This document shows, piece after piece, positions 7,105 to 8,275 of a DNA stretch of 8,275 nt (its first letter is position 1; each line of letters begins with the position of its first letter). The notes under the pieces are model-generated. The model worked only from the letters and a program-made list of their open reading frames with translations. It was not told the origin of the DNA and did not search any database. The position numbers were made by a program, and so were the translations under genes. Location: contig JAEKFU010000315.1 of NCBI GenBank assembly GCA_016522385.1, positions 1 to 8,275 of the forward strand, given 5' to 3'. The stretch comes from Pseudomonadota bacterium. Lineage in GTDB: Bacteria > Pseudomonadota > Alphaproteobacteria > Rhizobiales > Aestuariivirgaceae.

Positions 7105-7505
7105 CTACGCCTCGCTGAGATGATATTTTGCATGATCCGACGCCAGATGGTCGGGTCCGAGGATGTAGTCCGCCGCCCTTACGGCGATCCCCTGGTTCGG
7201 CGTATGCAGGTTGGCGCTGATGATCTGCGGTGTTTCCCACGCATCCACAATTCGATCACGTGGCACTTCGACATTCCGATCATTTAGCCAGGCCGCGCCC
7301 TCCCTCAAGTAAATCCGATTGATCCAGGGGTCCTTGGAGACACTTTAGACCACTCGGTACGTGCATCAGCAGATTGCCTCCTGCGGCCCGGCTTCGAGCA
7401 ACAACCCCTGAAACCGGCCATCCTCGGCGAGCCTGTTGGCCAGCGCACACAAGACCAAGCCGGCTCCGACAGCACAAGATAGTCTTACGTCTTCGCCCCC
7501 GACAT
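7105..7505 (-). pseudogene. GMC-family flavin oxidoreductase remnant
   Basis: Reading on the minus strand from an ATG at 7505, pieces of a GMC oxidoreductase (choline or alcohol dehydrogenase type) appear across frames. DYLV follows an in-frame TAA. A shift near 7472 leads to VGAG at 7470 and on to LANRLAEDGRF, then LLLEAGPQ. A further shift near 7375 gives GGNLLMHVPSG. Intact relatives start with DYIVVGAGSAGCVLANRL...LLLEAG, so this is the FAD-binding N-terminus; the third glycine of GxGxxG is lost (GAGLVL). After more stops, the last open frame (7308-7105, 67 codons) contains IVDAWETPQIISANLHTP and AVRAADYILG, which resemble the GMC C-terminal VDAS...ISGNTNAP...AEKAADMI. Intact proteins have about 530-550 residues, so some 75% is missing. 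The N-terminal match is firm; the C-terminal match is weaker. It lies just upstream of the thi promoter, on the same strand. Confidence 0.75.
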
Positions 7506-8275
7506 ACCGCCTGCCCACCTGACCGACGTTTCAGTGCGCAAGTCCAGCCAAAGTCGACGAATAGCAAATGGTGCAGTGTCGCACGATGGAGCGATCGCGA
7601 CGTTTTCCCCGTTCTTAAGCAGGTGACTCACTGTACAGTTTTGCCCTGGTTTTATTGATCAAGCCGATCCATCGAAGCGATCACCGCCATGTCCAGAAGA
7701 TAGGACTCGAATTTTAGGCCAGGCTGAACGGCTTCTTTGCGCTACATTCGCGTGAATTCGAGGATTGCACACGATTGCGCCTTCCGACCATCGTTGTGAA
7801 CGTACTCACGCTGGCTAAAGTTTGTGGATAAGAAAATTTACTTGCCCCCGTCCCAATTAAGGCTAACAGGTTGCCTCTTGAACAAGAATGCACTTTTTCA
7901 CCTTCTGTAGCTGCATTTTTGCAGCCGAAGTGTTCCAACAGGTTGTGGGTGCCACTTCCATGACTCGATCACACGATCACCGACAGGCGGCCATTTCTTG
8001 CCAACCATCGACCGCATGGATGGAAACGACCGCATTTAACGTCAATCCTCACCTGGACTGTCCACGAAGCCATGCGTCACCTCAAACCAGCCAAAAGGTG
8101 CCGACGACGTACCGTGACTGCTCCAATCGTAGGATTGTTCATTTGATTCAATATCAAGTACTTAGACATTAGCCGGGACCTGTTGCGACGCGAGGCTTCA
8201 CACTTGATTTGCAAAGAGCTAAAACTCGTCCGCCTGTCAAAGTTTCAATTGTCAAGGCGCACGCCGGTATACGAG
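7506..8275. other. Gene-poor, apparently decayed region
   Basis: No convincing gene is visible in these 770 bases. The open frames present (for example 7888-8172 on + and 7938-7714 on -) have irregular, Cys/Ser/His-rich translations without recognisable motifs, and are best read as chance. Parts are AT-richer than the operons: 7801-7920 is about 43% GC by hand count. Small structures include a GCTGCA/TGCAGC hairpin with a 4-base loop at 7910-7925, a 9-base direct repeat CGACCGCAT at 8009-8017 and 8027-8035, TTGAT-5-ATCAA at 8143-8157, and two TTGACA copies 15 bases apart on the minus strand (8235-8255). I can assign no function to any of them. Confidence 0.6.
7652..7741 (-). pseudogene. Possible C-terminal gene remnant, family not recognised
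   Basis: On the minus strand a stretch of about 29 codons ending in TAA at 7652 reads KEAVQPGLKFESYLLDMAV and ends with IASMDRLDQ. It looks more like real protein than other frames here: it is a plausible amphipathic helical tail with ordinary composition. A TAG precedes it directly in frame, so it has no start of its own. It could be the tail of a decayed gene that once lay upstream of the GMC pseudogene on the same strand. I do not recognise the family. Confidence 0.2.

Noticed and set aside
7910..7925. GCTGCA/TGCAGC hairpin with T-rich loop, possible terminator
   Set aside because: The T run is in the loop and not after the stem, and no gene ends nearby on either strand.
7714..7938. 74-codon open frame on the - strand
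   Set aside because: It has no motif or ribosome binding site and overlaps a different, more coding-like frame at 7652-7741; no support as a gene.
8009..8035. 9-base direct repeat CGACCGCAT with 18-base period
   Set aside because: Only two copies, short, with unrelated spacer; not a CRISPR array or a recognisable iteron set.
8143..8157. FNR/FixK-like palindrome TTGAT-N5-ATCAA
   Set aside because: The half-sites match the FNR/Anr/FixK consensus, but the spacer is 5 bases and not the required 4, and no gene start lies nearby.
7888..8172. 94-codon open frame on the + strand
   Set aside because: The translation has irregular Cys/His/Ser-rich composition, no recognisable domain and no clear ribosome binding site; it is best explained as chance in decayed DNA.
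8235..8255. Two TTGACA boxes on the minus strand, possible promoter
   Set aside because: Neither copy has a credible -10 hexamer at 16-18 bases downstream, and no gene follows.

Overview
The window reads as chromosomal DNA of an alphaproteobacterium, probably Rhizobiales-like. The grounds are moderately high GC, tightly overlapping cofactor genes, and an FdhD variant with a TSGCAQGT loop. I think this variant is common in that class, but that is recollection and not a search result. Almost all of the DNA from 1 to about 7030 is accounted for by two housekeeping modules facing each other. I found no sign of a new defence, mobile or secondary-metabolite system.

Left half (1-3479, + strand): a molybdenum-cofactor operon. 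It runs from the 3' end of a MOSC-domain gene through fdhD (formate dehydrogenase sulfurtransferase), mobA (MGD synthesis), mobB (nucleotide-binding accessory protein) and moeA (molybdenum insertion). All four junctions are 4-base start/stop overlaps (ATGA, TTGA, ATGA, ATGA), so the genes are almost certainly co-transcribed and translationally coupled. Together they insert Mo into molybdopterin, add the nucleotide to make bis-MGD, and activate the cofactor for formate dehydrogenase. The middle of fdhD (about 661-900) is clearly AT-richer than the DNA on either side.

Middle (3562-7064, - strand): a thiBPQ ABC importer for thiamine or its phosphates, convergent with the first operon across an 82-base gap. 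Its leader holds a full TPP riboswitch (THI box), a plausible sigma70-type promoter placed so that transcription would start just before the aptamer, and an 8-bp inverted repeat linking the aptamer's 3' side to a segment that could otherwise mask the thiB ribosome binding site. This gives a readable model: when TPP is plentiful, importer translation is shut off.

Right end (7105-8275): decayed DNA. A GMC-family flavin oxidoreductase pseudogene (7105-7505, - strand) keeps its N-terminal FAD-binding segment in frameshifted pieces, joined to what looks like its C-terminal tail, with most of the protein missing. Beyond it, about 770 bases hold no gene I can support. There is one short coding-like tail on the - strand and a few short repeats without clear meaning.
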